Counted from the first letter of the stretch, positions 34,801 through 42,908 are shown. The stretch: DNA of 52,828 nucleotides from Deinococcus marmoris DSM 12784 (GCF_000701405.1 NZ_JNIV01000022.1:1-52828), one strand, 5' to 3'. Notes: generated by a model not told the origin, from the letters alone. Made by a program: numbers and translations.

Positions 34801-35780
34801 ACTCCACCTTCCCGGCTCCGGCCACGGATACAGACGAGGCCGCGCCCCGGCCCGCGCGCCCTTTTCTGGAGCGGGTGGTTTTCGAGGACATTCCCATCCG
34901 CGCCCCCGGCGGCATCCGGGTGGACGAGAGCCTGGCCCGCGCCGAGTTCAGCACGGCGGGCCTGACCCTCTCGGGCAGCGGCGCGCGGCCCCGCATGAGC
35001 GGCAGCGTCCGCTCCGAGCGCGGCTTCATCTATCTGCGCGAGAACGAATTCACGCTGGGTGACAGCAGCGTAACCTTTGCTGGAGACAGCCTGCTGCCCG
35101 CTTTCAACATCGCGGCCACCGGACAGGTGCAGGCCGTGACCACCCGCCAGCGCGTGCCCGTGACCCTCAACCTGAGCGGCGAGTTCGTGACCCGCGCGGA
35201 CGGTCAGGCCGCCCTGAACCTGACCACCACGCTGAACTGCGCCACTGAGGGCACAGCCTGCAACGATCCCGACACCGGGCAGGGCTACACCGAGCCGGAA
35301 CTGTACGCCCTGGTGGCCACCGGGGTGCCCAACCTGACCGCGCTGCCCGGCAACATCGGCGCGCTGGGGGCCAGCGCCGTGCAGACCGCCCTGAATGTCT
35401 TCGTGCTGGGCGAACTGGAACGCACACTGGCCCGGGCGTTTGGCCTAGACGTCTTCCGCCTGACTCCCAACCTGAACGGGGTGGACGGCGTGAACGCGAC
35501 CCTGACACTGGGTTCGTACCTGACCCGTGACCTGTACCTGCAATATCAGGTGGATCTGGCGGGCAAGGGCCTGCTGGACGCCACCTACAGCACCCCAGAT
35601 GACCGCTTCACCTTCCGGGTCAGCACGCCGCTGACGGGGCTGGACCTGGGCACCCTGCGCCCCAGCTTCAGCGCCGGGTACAACATCAACCCGCGCACCA
35701 ACCTGAGCATCGGCGTGCAGAACACGGACGCGAGTACACGGGTCAGATTCGGGGTGACCTACCGGATCGGGGGACGCTAG
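25821..35780 (+). CDS. tamB: TamB-like giant envelope protein (DUF490 C-terminal domain)
   Basis: A 3,319-aa protein, more than twice the usual TamB length (about 1,260 in E. coli). A basic N-terminus (RTPARRRR) precedes a single transmembrane helix at about residues 31-50. Then come about 3,000 residues of repetitive beta-strand sequence rich in G, T, N, L and A (periodic units such as LSGTPGDLRA, VSGPYFTATAGGG), the hydrophobic-groove beta-taco expected of AsmA/TamB bridge proteins. The C-terminal 350 residues contain the DUF490 block (FLERVVFEDIPIRAPGGIRVDE, GSVRSERGFIYLRENEF, GLDVFRLTPNLNG). It should span the periplasm and assist outer-membrane protein assembly or phospholipid transfer. 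The GTG start is coupled to a 20-aa leader. No TamA/BamA gene is nearby. Confidence 0.93.
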   Translation: MTDDPAASDVSTESDLKKSPRTPARRRRWPWLLLGVVAVLALVVVFSPTLFGGWLLARYGPELGISAERVSGPIWSPRLEGVTVRQPGVDAQVGQAGVTVEAFNPFSKTLRLGASLVDATVNLNAAELIESLGTAGGGEGTGNGWNVTPGRLDIQNARLSVDGKKGEIPDGQFRIGSRQDGGWTVQGRTAQGELNADVTLGENNVITADLNADARLLNFYWPGVTAGRISGKYVLNDGPVRGDLRISDAAVRVPEAKFVTVTGIGGTVTQRGDTVDLKLGGQGWNGPITATGNVDLKAKNWTVMADAAPTVSGLARALGTTGEGALNLRITAGGWQDVQVSAQVGGAGKLAGVAFSDVQASYAFMRAAGEEAPQSNDLTFSADTRLGDSLQKLSGTWTLGRSGEAELVGAFGQKPLNIQASIDAQNLITLQGQGLGGPLSGTFALGDEQLRAVLNPTYGAAGARVALSGTPGDLRAIITGGTAGPFALAGTARLNKQGLKADLGTVTLDLDPEFRGGWSASNLQGAGLTLSGAGQLDLEAGDVTGNLTAQVPGLVQTLSGPLDVNYLRQSGTFTSGQQVLRWNGDSFPITARNLEVLGGLKVSGDVTVTNTLKAFGTLTARGNGFDLTATGRGSRASLSGTVNGGAANGVTVLADTSLSAPYDTTARIQGTDIAGNLSLTDEGAVRFDLTTAGQTARGVIDGQDVNASGRMDLAALRPLVNLSDLSGTLDLNLAGRGGTATVNASVAGADVAGTLTRADAALTADLKAAYAGATASISGQVYPQVGVSGTVSAQGQTLNAAVNGPYNALRARVTGRSGELSFSGVTLPAQAMDLTATLTPKLAVGGTWGDLNVTYDGATGLARVTGAQPLTAFGQEGRVQGRATWGLSQKGSGPNNTFRGAVDASGQLDQYTVALSGPWSDLNVLLTDREGLSARGTASLPEGRYDVQVRGPIAGGLFVEGNVTGRGTEPRGRINVRDAGGGAATVDLRGFSDFDVQARGLTLAGQKLVGDLKARGGVLSGTLQAGPFTVNAQNGRISAGGEIAGQTVSATGRLTLPATVDDLKLNVSGPYFTATAGGGVADLRGTVNVKAQRFGTSPLTLSVPAQSFPLTASLTGARATVGGLSYAGGQWSGSLQAKYALSGTPGTVKLLGAGQTLAALPFGPLTGRVEVLPKVGGAVTASLSPALPLLPDNLRAEVVPGRLTVQLTTTGATLTSTSTRYLNQPLTLNARVNWQNTLSASGTLRHPWARLPFGYNGQDLNIRGATLDARALGPVLTEQLADLTGRASLDLSVPGLDFAQASGQARVNLRAAGQRAAGSVSLAKGQLSANLNSTLAGLNVGVRGPLYPQADARLTLDGLNATLRGNAESTLTLQATGQYAGRAVDLSATATGLTNGAANVQLGGTVAGAALNLAVNQGAGTGLAAWKTAGSVSVPDLGTVLLSETVGNVTATLGGTLADLRLDTAGTLSVGTGAGVKFQAPASYRDGVLRLQGATATLPQGTVRASGPVFPELKLSAKARVTDLLPGNYTARITGAYSKPDVNVQGALSEGVAGLQAQGTRLTARLLGQDWKVGLSGKNLAGTLRGQLGTNALGGLTNANLTVNAAYVGGSPDAPIDVRLNGTPGWNARTGWSGTLRAVGDIPGGPLDAVLDGNGALKVAALVGTGNTQARLTGSLPADLAFKPGGTLDLLAFDVGALWGRPEQLRVSGTVNVGGASWSAPEAAFAGKLADSGNELTGDLGASYRAGDLSVRLNGAKVAGGGTLEDGRYTASLKADTLRIARLLPRGLDVDALTFAGRLEATGTLADGPQVVSVQNLALKGQQEQTGPFSLYGSASYRWRAGGTDELRTALSGSLRGGVLKADGQLPEGVRVTVRDLGTGFLNTPALNGGTVGADVTLRGAVGNPALEGSVTARTAAFDALATLSGRVRDPRAVARVNLLGAAGGTLYADAQDLNLGAGTVRAKLYGTVQSGGNTAKVNLNGVWPQLAGTVEATLAGLKEPLMLNSDGRGSYVLDGGELGGGAVRLQSGQGFIPSLSGSLNLTPLPLVGGSGQLSVAATLAGTLSAPTLAATVTSRTASAYGVTLADTTGRLGGTLSGLTGTLSQAGETVAALDGGKVTLNGLRLNAAGSVIRASGTAGVDGRADLSLNASGTLSGNLKAAYRARSLSLVGSLTGPQKLAAAVDLRADPFTGWHGGVRVTGGPSLGGSGDVLTAPAVLSLSGPLAHPLAQGTAGLLGAGARIVASPSGVQVRLIDGPGATANGAVGVRPDANGEWRWNGAASLTRPELSLSVTPSGLLADPSVLLSVRRGEWRASGTATLEGADLRVSDGERDGSLSFRDGQLATNLPGLQLARLGIPNLNGVLTASGTLNTSTQNGQVALKVTNFTSPAELPYLGLQLSGEASANVTLRGGRPTVAAQVTLPSGTLQLNALQGEKNWTGRLSGSLKQAGGTLNVNVGLDSGGLTGLLGVGTYPVDVGGQKLTVDGEVNLKGQTFVAALAARNEVGEVSVDASGGIADLLPQTPLAALALRPTGDGYSVRAVLDDLEVSNLKIAPDLSGRLNGNANLQDGGGTFVLRSEGLMVGSKTLPARLEGTLAGGSWRIRGFLGQSDFTAGFSTSGEGSGEVFGQGSLRALPVGALVAAFTGAAPGEGVVTGVARFRFPLADPPSGSVSVVAERIRVSATNGTGEAASTETLTGTGTLEYAAGELRGLNVQLTGAGTWDVRGQYTRQKVDVNARFTNTTFTPVLRLIPGLSELDPSLRGSLTLSAAGTYERPRGLLRVQNVSGSVAGLSLEIPDFAGDLPDSGAFTAGGTILTGGALGANGRLDVTGQLTLGKLSGARVGFAGLLAPQGLGALPGSTVVLAQNGEGFTLDAQSRSTNAATGAGNLRLSGQVSPRLDLTLTARNYNLPLSIIFARESALNADLRAVDDGTLIRVSGAADFLRLTLGRAAATTALPTPGKTNGQAVSGTDSGPNASTGRTTDNYVSPLPDVYSTFPAPATDTDEAAPRPARPFLERVVFEDIPIRAPGGIRVDESLARAEFSTAGLTLSGSGARPRMSGSVRSERGFIYLRENEFTLGDSSVTFAGDSLLPAFNIAATGQVQAVTTRQRVPVTLNLSGEFVTRADGQAALNLTTTLNCATEGTACNDPDTGQGYTEPELYALVATGVPNLTALPGNIGALGASAVQTALNVFVLGELERTLARAFGLDVFRLTPNLNGVDGVNATLTLGSYLTRDLYLQYQVDLAGKGLLDATYSTPDDRFTFRVSTPLTGLDLGTLRPSFSAGYNINPRTNLSIGVQNTDASTRVRFGVTYRIGGR

Positions 35781-35820
35781 AGGCTGTCTGGGTGATACGA
35801 GCTGTCTATCCTCATCCAAA

Positions 35821-35854
35821 GAAGAGGGGCCGCCCAGTATCGGCGGCCCCCTTC
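35821..35854. terminator. Hairpin terminator between tamB and convergent gene
   Basis: GAAGAGGGGCCGCC (35821-35834) pairs with GGCGGCCCCCTTC (35842-35854) around the loop CAGTATC, 40 bases after the tamB stop and 30 bases before the stop of the convergent gene. It probably ends both transcripts. Confidence 0.75.
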
Positions 35855-35885
35855 TGGATTGATTGAATCTAGTGGCTGACCCTGC

Positions 35886-36341
35886 TCAGCGGTTGACGGT
35901 CACGCTGGCGCGGGGTTCCAGCGCGTAGAAGGCCACCAGGGCCACCAGGGTGCCGACCCAGCCGGGGGCGCTGCCCAGTTCCATCTCGAAGGGGCGGCCC
36001 AGCACGGTGCTGCCCAGTTGCCCGCTCAGGTGTTCGCCGGTCTGCTGCGCCACCACGTTCCAGCCGACGATGGGTTCGCCCATGAAGCCGGTCACGCGGT
36101 CCACACCGCGCAGCACCAGCTTCTGGCTGCCCACGTTGCCTTTCAGCTCGCCGCCGTCCAGCTCGATCTTGACCGGATCGTTGCCCACAGTGCCCTGCAC
36201 GCCGCGCTCGGTGATTTCCAGATCGATGTCCTTGCCGTGTAACTTGCCGCCTGCGCGGCCCGAAATACTGTCGCCTTCGATAACGCAGCGGATGTCGTAT
36301 CCGTCCGCGCCCCCGAGGCGTCCTTTGATGAGGTCGTCCAT
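35886..36341 (-). CDS. Hypothetical protein, 151 aa
   Basis: A protein of unknown function made mostly of short beta-type strands with glycine turns (GRLGGADGYDIRCVIEGDSISGRAGGKL, VQGTVGNDPVKIELDGGELKGNVG). Its final 25 residues include a hydrophobic stretch (GWVGTLVALVAFYALEP) that could be a C-terminal membrane anchor. No signal peptide is seen. TATACT (36349-36354, minus strand) ends 7 bases before ATG 36341, supporting a leaderless start and a real gene. It converges on tamB and lies 36 bases from the ABC-F gene stop in the same direction, with its own promoter. Confidence 0.65.
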   Translation of the reverse strand: MDDLIKGRLGGADGYDIRCVIEGDSISGRAGGKLHGKDIDLEITERGVQGTVGNDPVKIELDGGELKGNVGSQKLVLRGVDRVTGFMGEPIVGWNVVAQQTGEHLSGQLGSTVLGRPFEMELGSAPGWVGTLVALVAFYALEPRASVTVNR

Positions 36342-36377
36342 GCGCGGAAGTATAGCGGGCGGCGCATGACCGTGGGG

Positions 36378-38516
36378 TTACGCCTGTGAAACTGGGGGTG
36401 AGGACGCTGGCAAGCGGATCAAGCCCAGCTTCTCGAAATACTGGCGACGGGTCAGCGTGGGGCCGCCCTCGCCCAGTTGGACCCGGCCCGCGTTCCAGCG
36501 CTCAAAGAGGATTCGCAACGTTCCGCCCAGCAGCGCCGCGCCGTACCAGTCGGGCGGCAGGGCACTCCAGCGCAGCACCGTTCCGTCCCAGGCCAGATGC
36601 GGGCAGGTCTCATCCCGCGCGGCCCAGAACATCCCGCCCCCGCACAATTCGTCCTCTCCAAGTCGCTGGGCACGCACCATCAGCGGCGGCTCACGCACTT
36701 GAATGTCGTACTGCGGACACTCGAACGCCTCGGCGTACAGGTCATAGAGGTGCTGCTGCAACCCGTGTGCCTGGGACCGCAGCCGCCCTTCCTCGCGCCC
36801 GCTGAGGCCGCCGGGGGTGGAGTCCAGCGCCGTACGCACATCGGCCAACTGGTTCTCGATGTGGACCAGCCGCTGCCGGGCCGTGGGACGCGGCGGCGGT
36901 GGCGGCGGATCGCCCTGAAGGTGCCGGGCCGGGTCCGTGTACTCGCGGCTGCCCCAGCCGGTGACCTCGCGGAGCTGGCCGTCCTCGATCAGCCACAGGC
37001 GGTTGGCCACCTCGCGGGCAAAGCGGCGGTCATGGGTCACGATTACCACCGCGCCGCCGTAAGCGTGGACGGCGGCCTCCAGCGCGTCCAGCGCCTCGAT
37101 ATCCAGATGGTTGGTGGGTTCGTCCAGCAGCAGCAGATCGGCGCGCAGGGCACTCACCAGGGCCAGCCCCGCCCGCGCCCGCTCGCCGCCAGAGAGCTGG
37201 CGCGGGGTCTTGGGCCAGTCGGCCTCGGTGAAGCCCGCGCGGCCCAGCAGGGTATTGGCCTGCTTGCCGAAGCGGCCCGTGAACTGGGCGTGCAATCCAT
37301 CGCCGGGCAGCAGGCCATGCCAGGTCTGGTCCAGGCTGGCGACGGTCACGCCGCCCGCCACGCGCAGCAGGGGGGCGGGTTCACCCAGGCCAGCGGCTGC
37401 GTCCGGGTGTTCCTCGCCCGACAGCAGTTTCATCAGGGTGGTCTTGCCAGTGCCGTTCGCGCCCATTAAAGCCACGCGGTCCCCCTGGCGCAGCTTGAAG
37501 GCCACGCCCGAAATGACGTTGCGCCCGTCATAGGACTTGGAGAGGTGATCGCCCCAGGCCACCAGCGGGGCGCGGGCGCTTCCGGCCAGCAGGCGCATTC
37601 GCAACTGGCGTTCGGGCAGTGGGGCCTCGGCATTCGGCAGCCGCTCGGCGCGGGATTTGAGACCGCGTGAGCGGCGGCCCCAGCGGTCCAGATTCTCCGC
37701 ACTGCCCACGAGTCGGCGCTGTTCCTGTGCCGAGAGCTTCGCGGCGCGTTCCTGGGTGCGCCGCTCCAGATCGCGCTGCGCCTTCGCCCGTGTGTACCCG
37801 CCGGGATACGCGGTTGCCTCGCCCGCCTCCAGCCAGACGCTGCGCCCACCGGATGAATCGGCCACCGCGTCCAGAAAGTCGCGGTCATGGCTGGTCAGGA
37901 CCACGCCGCCCCGGAACGTCCGCAGCCAGCCTTCCAGCCACTCGCGCATACGGATATCCAGATGGTTGGTGGGTTCGTCCAGCAGCAGCAGATCAGGTTC
38001 GCGGGCCAGGGCTAGAGCCAGGGCCAGCCGGGTGCGCTCGCCGCCGGACAGCGTGGTGGCCTCACGGCCCAGAAAGCGGGTCAGGTCCAGCATCCCCAGC
38101 ACACGGGCCACGCGCGAGGGCCACGCGTAGGCTTCAGCGTCCTCCAGGCGGGCGTTCAGTTCGGTCCAGGCGGCCAGGACTGCCGGATCACCCAGATCGG
38201 CCTCCAGTGCCAGCAGTTCGGCTTCCAGCTCGCGGTAGGGGTGCGCGGCGTCCACCAGGGCGCGCACCGTTTTGCCCGGCGGGTGCGCGTGGTGCTGCTC
38301 CAGCACGCCCAGGCGCAGGCCATCCGCGCGCCAGACCGTGCCTTCCTCGGGCAGCAACTCCGCCGTCAGCACGCGCAACAGGGTGGTCTTGCCCGCCCCG
38401 TTGCGGCCCAGCAGTGCCACACGCTCACCGCTCGAAACGCTCAGGGACACGTCACGCAGCACCGCCCGCTCCGCGTAGAACACGGTCAGGTTTTCGGCAG
38501 TGATCAGCGTGGACAC
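36378..38516 (-). CDS. ABC-F ATPase with atypical C-terminal extension
   Basis: A 712-aa soluble protein with two ABC domains and no membrane segments: Walker A GRNGAGKTT and GANGTGKTT, signatures LSGGERTRLALALAL and LSGGERARAGLALV, Walker B LLLLDEPTNHLDI in both. The linker (residues about 230-300) is charged and helical, as in translation-associated ABC-F proteins of the Uup/EttA/antibiotic-resistance type. The last 105 residues after a short coiled coil hold CPQYDIQVREPPLMVRAQRLG, two cysteines and WYGAALLGGTLRILFERW, not a standard ABC-F tail. The GTG 38516 start (MSTLITAENL) has TAGCCT 7 bases upstream on the minus strand; ATG 38537 is the alternative. It probably acts on ribosomes. Confidence 0.88.
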   Translation of the reverse strand: MSTLITAENLTVFYAERAVLRDVSLSVSSGERVALLGRNGAGKTTLLRVLTAELLPEEGTVWRADGLRLGVLEQHHAHPPGKTVRALVDAAHPYRELEAELLALEADLGDPAVLAAWTELNARLEDAEAYAWPSRVARVLGMLDLTRFLGREATTLSGGERTRLALALALAREPDLLLLDEPTNHLDIRMREWLEGWLRTFRGGVVLTSHDRDFLDAVADSSGGRSVWLEAGEATAYPGGYTRAKAQRDLERRTQERAAKLSAQEQRRLVGSAENLDRWGRRSRGLKSRAERLPNAEAPLPERQLRMRLLAGSARAPLVAWGDHLSKSYDGRNVISGVAFKLRQGDRVALMGANGTGKTTLMKLLSGEEHPDAAAGLGEPAPLLRVAGGVTVASLDQTWHGLLPGDGLHAQFTGRFGKQANTLLGRAGFTEADWPKTPRQLSGGERARAGLALVSALRADLLLLDEPTNHLDIEALDALEAAVHAYGGAVVIVTHDRRFAREVANRLWLIEDGQLREVTGWGSREYTDPARHLQGDPPPPPPRPTARQRLVHIENQLADVRTALDSTPGGLSGREEGRLRSQAHGLQQHLYDLYAEAFECPQYDIQVREPPLMVRAQRLGEDELCGGGMFWAARDETCPHLAWDGTVLRWSALPPDWYGAALLGGTLRILFERWNAGRVQLGEGGPTLTRRQYFEKLGLIRLPASSPPVSQA

Positions 38517-38567
38517 GGGAAGGAGGCTAGCGCACATGTGACGGGGAAAAATCGGCGAGGCTCACGC

Positions 38568-39299
38568 TTACTTCAGGTCAAGTCCATTCAGATCAAAGCC
38601 GTTGCCCCTGCTGGATTCGAGGGCCAGACGGGCGCGTTGCTGCCGACTTGTCTGATCATTGTTGAAGAGACCGTCCTGGGCCAGAGCGTCGTGGTGATAC
38701 GACAGGCCAAACATCCAGTCCAGGCGCTGATCGGTTGACATGGCCTTGATTCTGGAGAACTGGGCAGGTTGAAGCATGGACCGCTGAAGCTGGCTTCTGA
38801 GGATGTCCAGCTTGGCCGGGTCAGGACTCCTGCCAGAGACCTGCTTCCACATCCCGCCCAGATAGGTGGCCACCAGTTCCGGTAGGCCCGGACTGCGTTT
38901 ATCGAACGCGTTGAAGACCCACAGGCCATTCGCCAGATCGTTGTCCTTCAAGTGGACGACAAACGCCCGCTTCTCCTGCTGGGACTTCCCCTTCAGGGCC
39001 TGATCGGCCAGCGTCTGCCGGAACAGCGCCAGACGGGCTTCACTGAACGTCACGGCCAGTCGCAGATCGGGTCTGTATGCGGGCGGGGCTGTGGTCTTGA
39101 CCGACTTGACGGGCAGTTCGAGGGTTCCCTGAAGGATGGAACTGCTCAGCGCTGTCTGGCCGAAACCCACGCCCAGATCGAAAGTCCCGGAAGGCGAATA
39201 TTGCGCCAAGGCCATGCCAGCAGAGAGCAGCAGGGCGAGGCTCAGGGAACGCCCAGGCCACGAGCGAATGCCCCACCGATTGGCAAGAAGATTCGTCAT
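38568..39299 (-). CDS. Secreted hypothetical protein, 243 aa
   Basis: A protein with an N-terminal signal peptide (RSWPGRSLSLALLLSAGMALAQ, cleavage at about residue 33) and a mature part rich in charged helices: RLALFRQTLADQALKGKSQQEKRAFVVHLKDNDLANGLW, AKLDILRSQLQRSMLQPAQFSRIKAMSTDQRLDWMFGL. I do not recognise a family, and no enzyme motif is apparent. TAAGCT (39307-39312, minus strand) ends 7 bases before ATG 39299, supporting this start. It lies between the ABC-F gene (51 bases downstream) and the ABC-2 exporter cluster, without coupling to either. Confidence 0.65.
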   Translation of the reverse strand: MTNLLANRWGIRSWPGRSLSLALLLSAGMALAQYSPSGTFDLGVGFGQTALSSSILQGTLELPVKSVKTTAPPAYRPDLRLAVTFSEARLALFRQTLADQALKGKSQQEKRAFVVHLKDNDLANGLWVFNAFDKRSPGLPELVATYLGGMWKQVSGRSPDPAKLDILRSQLQRSMLQPAQFSRIKAMSTDQRLDWMFGLSYHHDALAQDGLFNNDQTSRQQRARLALESSRGNGFDLNGLDLK

Positions 39300-39309
39300 G
39301 CTGCTCAGC

Positions 39310-40023
39310 TTAACCGCTGCGCCGGGCCTGCCACGCTTCCCAGTCGCGCCGTGCCTGTGCCTGCGCCACCGCCCAGAAAGCGGATTCCAGCGCCGTCAGA
39401 TCAGCGTTCGGGTCAGATGCTGGCTGGCGGTAATCGGTGGCCTCCAGCCGGGCCAGCAGCGAGGGATGCTCAGTCTGCTTGAAAGCCGCGTCCAGCACCT
39501 CATCTTCGGAGGACAGGGCCGCTCCCCTGACCAGTTCGCCGTACAGCCGTCCCAGAATCTGCAAATCCGCCACATTCGCGGCGTAGACCCACGGGCCGTA
39601 TTCGCCCAGCAATGCCACCAGTCCAGACCACTGCGAGTGCATCACATCGGAAATCACCTGCTTTGGAGGCGTGGTGGACATCAGCCACGGGCGCGCGGCC
39701 AGCAAGTCGGGGGCCAGCCACCTTTCACCCGCGAATTCACGGCCCACCCGTTCGGCGTCGGACGGCGAGAACACGTCGCGCAAGTCGGTCAGGTGGGACA
39801 GGCGGGCGCGGGCTTCAGGCTTGAGCATGACGCTACGGGGGCGGGGCTGGCCGAGTGCGGCCCAGGCAACGTGGCGCAGAGTTTGGGAGTCCAGGATGAT
39901 GTTTTGAGCTTGCAGCGAGGCATTCAGAGTGGCGAGACTGGAGAAATCCACCTCCGCGCGAAGTTCAAATCCCTCCCCCAGCAGCGCCGCGCCCAGACGT
40001 TCCAGCCTCTGCCCAGCGTTCAA
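39310..40023 (-). CDS. Hypothetical protein coupled to ABC-2 permease
   Basis: A 237-aa protein of unknown function. The frame is open back to 40821 in the shadow of the permease gene, but a TTG at 40023 overlaps the permease stop (TTGA) and gives a sensible N-terminus MNAGQRLERLGAALLGEGFELRAEVDF; an ATG-started alternative would lose this part. The protein is helical and acidic overall, with HVAWAALGQPRPRSVML, EFAGERWLAPDLLAARPWLMS and an E/A/R-rich end. It has no signal peptide or membrane segment. Coupling to the exporter suggests that it acts with it, perhaps as a cytoplasmic accessory. Only the position supports this. Confidence 0.55.
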   Translation of the reverse strand: MNAGQRLERLGAALLGEGFELRAEVDFSSLATLNASLQAQNIILDSQTLRHVAWAALGQPRPRSVMLKPEARARLSHLTDLRDVFSPSDAERVGREFAGERWLAPDLLAARPWLMSTTPPKQVISDVMHSQWSGLVALLGEYGPWVYAANVADLQILGRLYGELVRGAALSSEDEVLDAAFKQTEHPSLLARLEATDYRQPASDPNADLTALESAFWAVAQAQARRDWEAWQARRSG

Positions 40024-40805
40024 CTGCTGGCACTCGTGTAACTGGCGACGGCCCTGAGCCAGAACCAGCGGGTGACGGCGAACAGCGCCAACGCCACCAG
40101 CGGCGAGGCCACCGCCAGCGCGGGCGACAGCCGCCCGGTCATGGCCTGTGCGGGAACGGTGGTGATCAGGGCGATGGGCACGATAAAGGTCAGGGCGAAA
40201 CGCACGGGCAGCGGAAAAGCCGTGACCGGAAAACGCCCCGCGCCGAAGATGCCGTTGAACAGTTCCGCAACGTTCTGCGTCTTGACGAACCAGAACGCCG
40301 TGGTGGACAGCGCCAGCCAGATGCAGTACACGATGGTCAATGCCGACAGGTACAGCACGGCGGCGATCAGCACCCCTCCCAGCGTGATGGTCAGCGCCGA
40401 GGCCGCGTACACGATCAGCCCCAGTCCAATCAGGATGTCGGGCACGCGCAGCACGTTCAGGTAGCGCGTGCTGACGCTGAACTGGGCGTCCAGCGGCTTG
40501 AGCAGCGTGAAATCCATGCTGCCGGTGCGGATGGCCTCGGCAATGCGGCTCATGTTGGGCTGGACGAACACAGCGATGAAACCCTCGGTGAGAATGAAAA
40601 ACCCGGTGACCAGCAGCGCCTCGCGGAAGGTCCAGCCGCCCACCGTATCGCTGCCCTGCCCGAACAACACGCCAATCGCCAGCAGCGCCACGCCCACCTG
40701 CCCCAGACTGCTTAGCACGGCCCCGATGAAATTCGCCCGGTACTCTAGCTGAGCCGAGATGGTGGCCCCAGTAAAGATGCGGACTAGGCGCAGATACCGG
40801 GTCAC
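40020..40805 (-). CDS. ABC-2 type permease (COG3694-like)
   Basis: A 261-aa permease with six predicted helices and an N-terminal amphipathic start (MTRYLRLVRIFTGATISAQLEYRANFIGAVLSSLGQ). The phrases RIAEAIRTGSMDFTLLKPLDAQFSVSTRYL (about residues 90-119) and PVTAFPLPVRFALTFIVPIALITTVPA belong to the uncharacterised ABC-2 permease family paired with COG4587 and a COG4586 ATPase. The start overlaps the upstream permease stop by 4 bases, and its own stop overlaps the next gene. The three components are expected to form an exporter of unknown substrate. The two permeases make the heterodimeric channel. Confidence 0.85.
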   Translation of the reverse strand: MTRYLRLVRIFTGATISAQLEYRANFIGAVLSSLGQVGVALLAIGVLFGQGSDTVGGWTFREALLVTGFFILTEGFIAVFVQPNMSRIAEAIRTGSMDFTLLKPLDAQFSVSTRYLNVLRVPDILIGLGLIVYAASALTITLGGVLIAAVLYLSALTIVYCIWLALSTTAFWFVKTQNVAELFNGIFGAGRFPVTAFPLPVRFALTFIVPIALITTVPAQAMTGRLSPALAVASPLVALALFAVTRWFWLRAVASYTSASS

Positions 40806-41596
40806 GCTCCCACCGCTCCATACTTCCTTAGCCCCAGCCGCCAGACCAGCAGTCGCGCAAACCAGAAGAAGACCACCCAGCCGAACAGAATCAGCGCGCC
40901 GGAACCCGCCTGCGCCAGCGTAGCCTTACCCGCCAGCAACTGCGCGGGCAGCCCCAGCATGTAGGGAAACGGTGTCCACACCGCGATGTCCTGCACCCAC
41001 TGCGGGTAAAAGGCCAGCGGGGCGAACAGGCCGCCCAGTGCGGCGTACAGCAACCACGCCACCTCCGAAAAGCTGGTGCTGCTTTCGGTCCAGAAGGCCA
41101 GCAGGCCCAGGGTGTACTCGTAGAGAAAGCGGCAGGTAAAGCCCAGGATGCACAGGCCCAGCGTGACCGGATAGGCCCACCACTCGCGGGTAAAGGACGC
41201 GCCGGATAGGGCGGCAAAGATCACCAGCAGCACCAGCATCGGCCCAATACGCACAAAACGCTCGGCGACGTGGGCGGCGTATTCCTGCCACATCGGATCC
41301 ATCGGGCGCAGCAGCTTGGGCGACAGCGTGCCCTGCCGGATCATGAAGTCCAGTTCCCAGCCCACCCAGACCACCAGCAGTTGCCCCACCAGCCACACGC
41401 TGAGGAAATAGGTGGCGAACTGGGAGGCGTCGTAGCCGTTGATCTGCCCACCCGGAGCATTCGCCGCCTGCGCCATCCACACCAGCATCATGACCAGCGA
41501 GATCGTGCCCGACAGCATCCAGATGATGACCTCGGCACGGTATTCGGCCATCTCCGCGAAACGGGTGGCGAAGAGGACACGGGTCTTGCGGATCAT
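40802..41596 (-). CDS. ABC-2 type permease (COG4587-like)
   Basis: A 264-aa permease with six predicted helices. MIRKTRVLFATRFAEMAEYRAEVIIWMLSGTISLVMMLVWM opens the protein. LDFMIRQGTLSPKLLRPMDPMWQEYAAHVAERFVRIG (residues about 86-122) mirrors the RTGSMDFTLLKPLD loop of the partner permease and is the family hallmark. It is 127 bases after the ATPase stop, with a GC-rich repeat in that gap. The two permeases overlap by 4 bases, so they are made in equal amounts. Confidence 0.85.
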   Translation of the reverse strand: MIRKTRVLFATRFAEMAEYRAEVIIWMLSGTISLVMMLVWMAQAANAPGGQINGYDASQFATYFLSVWLVGQLLVVWVGWELDFMIRQGTLSPKLLRPMDPMWQEYAAHVAERFVRIGPMLVLLVIFAALSGASFTREWWAYPVTLGLCILGFTCRFLYEYTLGLLAFWTESSTSFSEVAWLLYAALGGLFAPLAFYPQWVQDIAVWTPFPYMLGLPAQLLAGKATLAQAGSGALILFGWVVFFWFARLLVWRLGLRKYGAVGA

Positions 41597-41654
41597 GGGT
41601 GCCTCTGGCGAGGCGATTTGGGGGTCTGAAGGTCTAAAAGACTGAGGCTTTTAA

Positions 41655-41692
41655 CTCCCTCCCTCCTCGTGGGGGAGGGCTGGGGAGGGGGG
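41655..41692. repeat. GC-rich intergenic hairpin repeat in exporter operon
   Basis: CTCCCTCCCTCCTC followed by GGGGGAGGGCTGGGGAGGGG forms an imperfect stem between the exporter ATPase and its first permease. Similar C-rich/G-rich stems occur at about 23148-23200 in the MITE and at 17920-18000, pointing to related dispersed repeats. Confidence 0.5.
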
Positions 41693-41723
41693 GCCACCGG
41701 GCAGGCCGCGAATTCAAGGTGCC

Positions 41724-42755
<1,032 letters not shown>

Positions 42756-42896
42756 AAGTGCGCTCAGAATACGCCAGAAACGGATTTCTGCGGGGGAAGT
42801 AGGCGAAATGGCGTAACGGTTTCTTCCGGGTCTTCCTCCGGGCCTTTCTGGCGGGTCACCGTAACCTCTGCCCCGCCTACCGCCCTCCGCGCCCGC

Positions 42897-42902
42897 TACA
42901 CT
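42897..42902 (+). promoter_or_regulatory. -10 box of clpS-clpA operon
   Basis: TACACT ends 6 bases before the clpS ATG (42909), with only C residues between and no ribosome site, so the mRNA is probably leaderless. The rest of 42756-42896 shows no gene. Confidence 0.6.
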
Positions 42903-42908
42903 CCCCCC

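Noticed and set aside
39310..40821. A 503-codon minus-strand frame joining the permease region to the hypothetical protein.
   Set aside because: The first part is a shadow of the permease gene; the TTG at 40023, overlapping the permease stop, is a better start.
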